Positions 62,826 to 64,000 of a stretch of 64,000 nt of DNA are shown piece by piece (position 1 is the first letter of the stretch; each line of letters begins with the position of its first letter). This DNA comes from JAGXQV01 sp964451375 (lineage in GTDB: Bacteria > Pseudomonadota > Gammaproteobacteria > Burkholderiales > Sulfuricellaceae): contig CAYVIN010000004.1 of assembly GCA_964451375.1 (NCBI GenBank), forward strand, positions 1 through 64,000, written 5' to 3'. The notes under the pieces are model-generated. The model was not told the DNA's origin and did no database searches. It saw nothing but the letters and a program-made list of their open reading frames with translations. Made by a program: the position numbers and the translations under genes.

Positions 62826-64000
62826 ATGTCCCCACGCTGGATCAAAGACCTCGAACGCCTCCTGCCGATCCGATCGCAGTACATCGTCGCGGGCAATATC
62901 CGCGACTCGTTCCTCACGCCCTTCCAGGATGGGCAGACCCTCGCGCCATTGCTGCGCTGCCTTTGGAACGCGCTGCAAGTCCAGGGCTACCGCTTCATGC
63001 TGGTGTACAACCCGGTGGAGGGCTTGCGGCCTTATCCGAATGAGCCGGAGGCGGTGGAGCTGGCGACCAAGCATTTCGAGTTGAAGCTCCAGGACGGGGC
63101 GATGCCGATGAGTCTGGAGGGCTTGTCCGGGGTGATGGAAAAACTGCCGGGCTTGCGCGAGGCGCGCTGCGCGCTGGTGGTGGATTTCGCGTCGCGCCTG
63201 ACGCGCCAGCCTGACCATCTGGATGCCGCCGAACACCGTTTCTTCGTGGCCGCCGAGCGCATGTCGCTGGCCGCCAACCCCATCGTGCCACGCGGCGCGG
63301 ACATTGCCACGCCGTTGGGCAAGGCGCGCTTCAACCCGGTGGTGTGGCTGGTGAATCGGGCGCAGGACTTGCCGTCCTGGTTTGCGCTGGATAGCGCGCG
63401 CATCGTCACGTTGACGGTGGCGTTGCCGGATTATGAGAGCCGCGCGATTGCCGCCGACATCCTGGGCGGACGGTTCGCCGGGTATGCTGCGGGAACGGAT
63501 GAGGAGCGCGCCAAATACCGCAAGCTGTTTGCCGGCAGCACCGACGGGCTGACCTTGAGCGACCTCAGCGATATCGCCCAACTCGCCGACCGGCAGGGCA
63601 TCGCTTTCCGCGACGTGGACGACGCGGTGCAATGTTTCAAGGTGGGGATCAGCGAAAACCCCTGGAAGAAGACCTGGCTGCGCGAAAAAATCGCCGATGC
63701 CGCGCCATTCCTCGAAGACCGGGTGAAGGGCCAGCCCCAGGCAGCGACCAAGACCATCGATATTCTGATGCGCTCGGTGATGGGGCTGACCGGGGCGCAG
63801 GCGCGCTCCAGCGGCAACCGTCCGCGCGGCGTGCTGTTTTTCGCCGGCCCCACCGGGGTAGGCAAAACCGAACTGGCAAAAACCCTTACCCAACTGATTT
63901 TCGGCAACGACAGCGCCTATCTGCGTTTCGACATGAGCGAATTCGCCGAGGAACACGCCAGCGCCCGGCTGCTCGGCGCGCCGCCCGGCTACATCGGTTA
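62826..64000 (+). CDS. ClpB-like AAA+ ATPase (5' part, cut by window end)
   Basis: The first 391 codons of an AAA+ protein. Residues 1-290 form an N-terminal region (LERLLPIRSQYIVAGNIRDS, a Walker-B-like ALVVDFASRL, and WLVNRAQDLPSWFALD) resembling a degenerate AAA-type domain. From about 320 comes a Clp/Hsp100 class 2 ATPase: RVKGQPQAATKTIDILMRSV, Walker A GPTGVGKTELAK, then RFDMSEFAEEHASARLLGAP. The rest, including Walker B, lies outside the window. It is not housekeeping ClpB, since the N domain and coiled-coil middle are absent. Unfoldase or conflict-system function is inferred. Confidence 0.85.
   Translation, partial: MSPRWIKDLERLLPIRSQYIVAGNIRDSFLTPFQDGQTLAPLLRCLWNALQVQGYRFMLVYNPVEGLRPYPNEPEAVELATKHFELKLQDGAMPMSLEGLSGVMEKLPGLREARCALVVDFASRLTRQPDHLDAAEHRFFVAAERMSLAANPIVPRGADIATPLGKARFNPVVWLVNRAQDLPSWFALDSARIVTLTVALPDYESRAIAADILGGRFAGYAAGTDEERAKYRKLFAGSTDGLTLSDLSDIAQLADRQGIAFRDVDDAVQCFKVGISENPWKKTWLREKIADAAPFLEDRVKGQPQAATKTIDILMRSVMGLTGAQARSSGNRPRGVLFFAGPTGVGKTELAKTLTQLIFGNDSAYLRFDMSEFAEEHASARLLGAPPGYIG

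Overview
The window reads as a gene-dense, GC-rich chromosome segment of a betaproteobacterium, possibly Rhodocyclales- or Nitrosomonadales-like (lineage is inferred from gene order only). Three runs support this: pth-rplY-prs-tRNAGln-ispE-lolB-TPR; gltB-gltD-hemE-priA-argS-SPOR-dsbA; and tlpA/aroQ-accB-accC-prmA-DUF3426. No rRNA, CRISPR array, prophage or replication origin was seen.

Layout. 0-3 kb: a REP-like hairpin, a chemotaxis receptor and a broken beta-helix surface-protein gene. 3-8.6 kb (minus strand): translation, PRPP, isoprenoid and lipoprotein-sorting genes with tRNA-Gln. 8.7-14.5 kb: a Gld-type ABC transporter with a fused permease/GldG subunit, a secreted Asp-box protein, fpg and small conserved genes. 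14.6-17.4 kb: a PAS sensor kinase and tRNA-Met(CAU). 17.4-19.4 kb: an accessory patch with a glycosyltransferase remnant, unknown genes and a stub of a REP-associated transposase. 20-31 kb (plus): a miaB-phoH-ybeY-corC run broken by two cassettes, a sensor kinase plus diguanylate-cyclase response regulator and a two-gene unit of unknown function that includes a TPR protein with near-identical 102-bp repeats. 31-40 kb (mostly minus): tpx, gcvH, DUF3426, prmA, accC, accB, aroQ, a COG0523 metallochaperone, tlpA and a MYG1-like gene. 40-41 kb: REP-like hairpins and a 161-bp palindromic element sitting inside a small membrane-protein gene. 41-46 kb: a TetR-controlled RND efflux operon. 46-59.5 kb: glutamate synthase, haem, replication restart, Arg-tRNA synthetase, SPOR and DsbA genes. 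59.5-64 kb: a coiled-coil protein, a small secreted protein, a toxin-antitoxin pair whose toxin has an amber codon, and the 5' part of a ClpB-like AAA+ ATPase cut by the window end.

Most genes are housekeeping. The less explained material is the two-gene cassette at 25.85-29.41 kb, the coiled-coil/ClpB-like ATPase neighbourhood at 59.5-64 kb, the MITE-like element, a dispersed ~65-bp repeat family (three sites), a hairpin whose 3' arm contains the accC Shine-Dalgarno, and at least five decayed genes (beta-helix, glycosyltransferase, RAYT stub, small membrane protein, HigB-like toxin).
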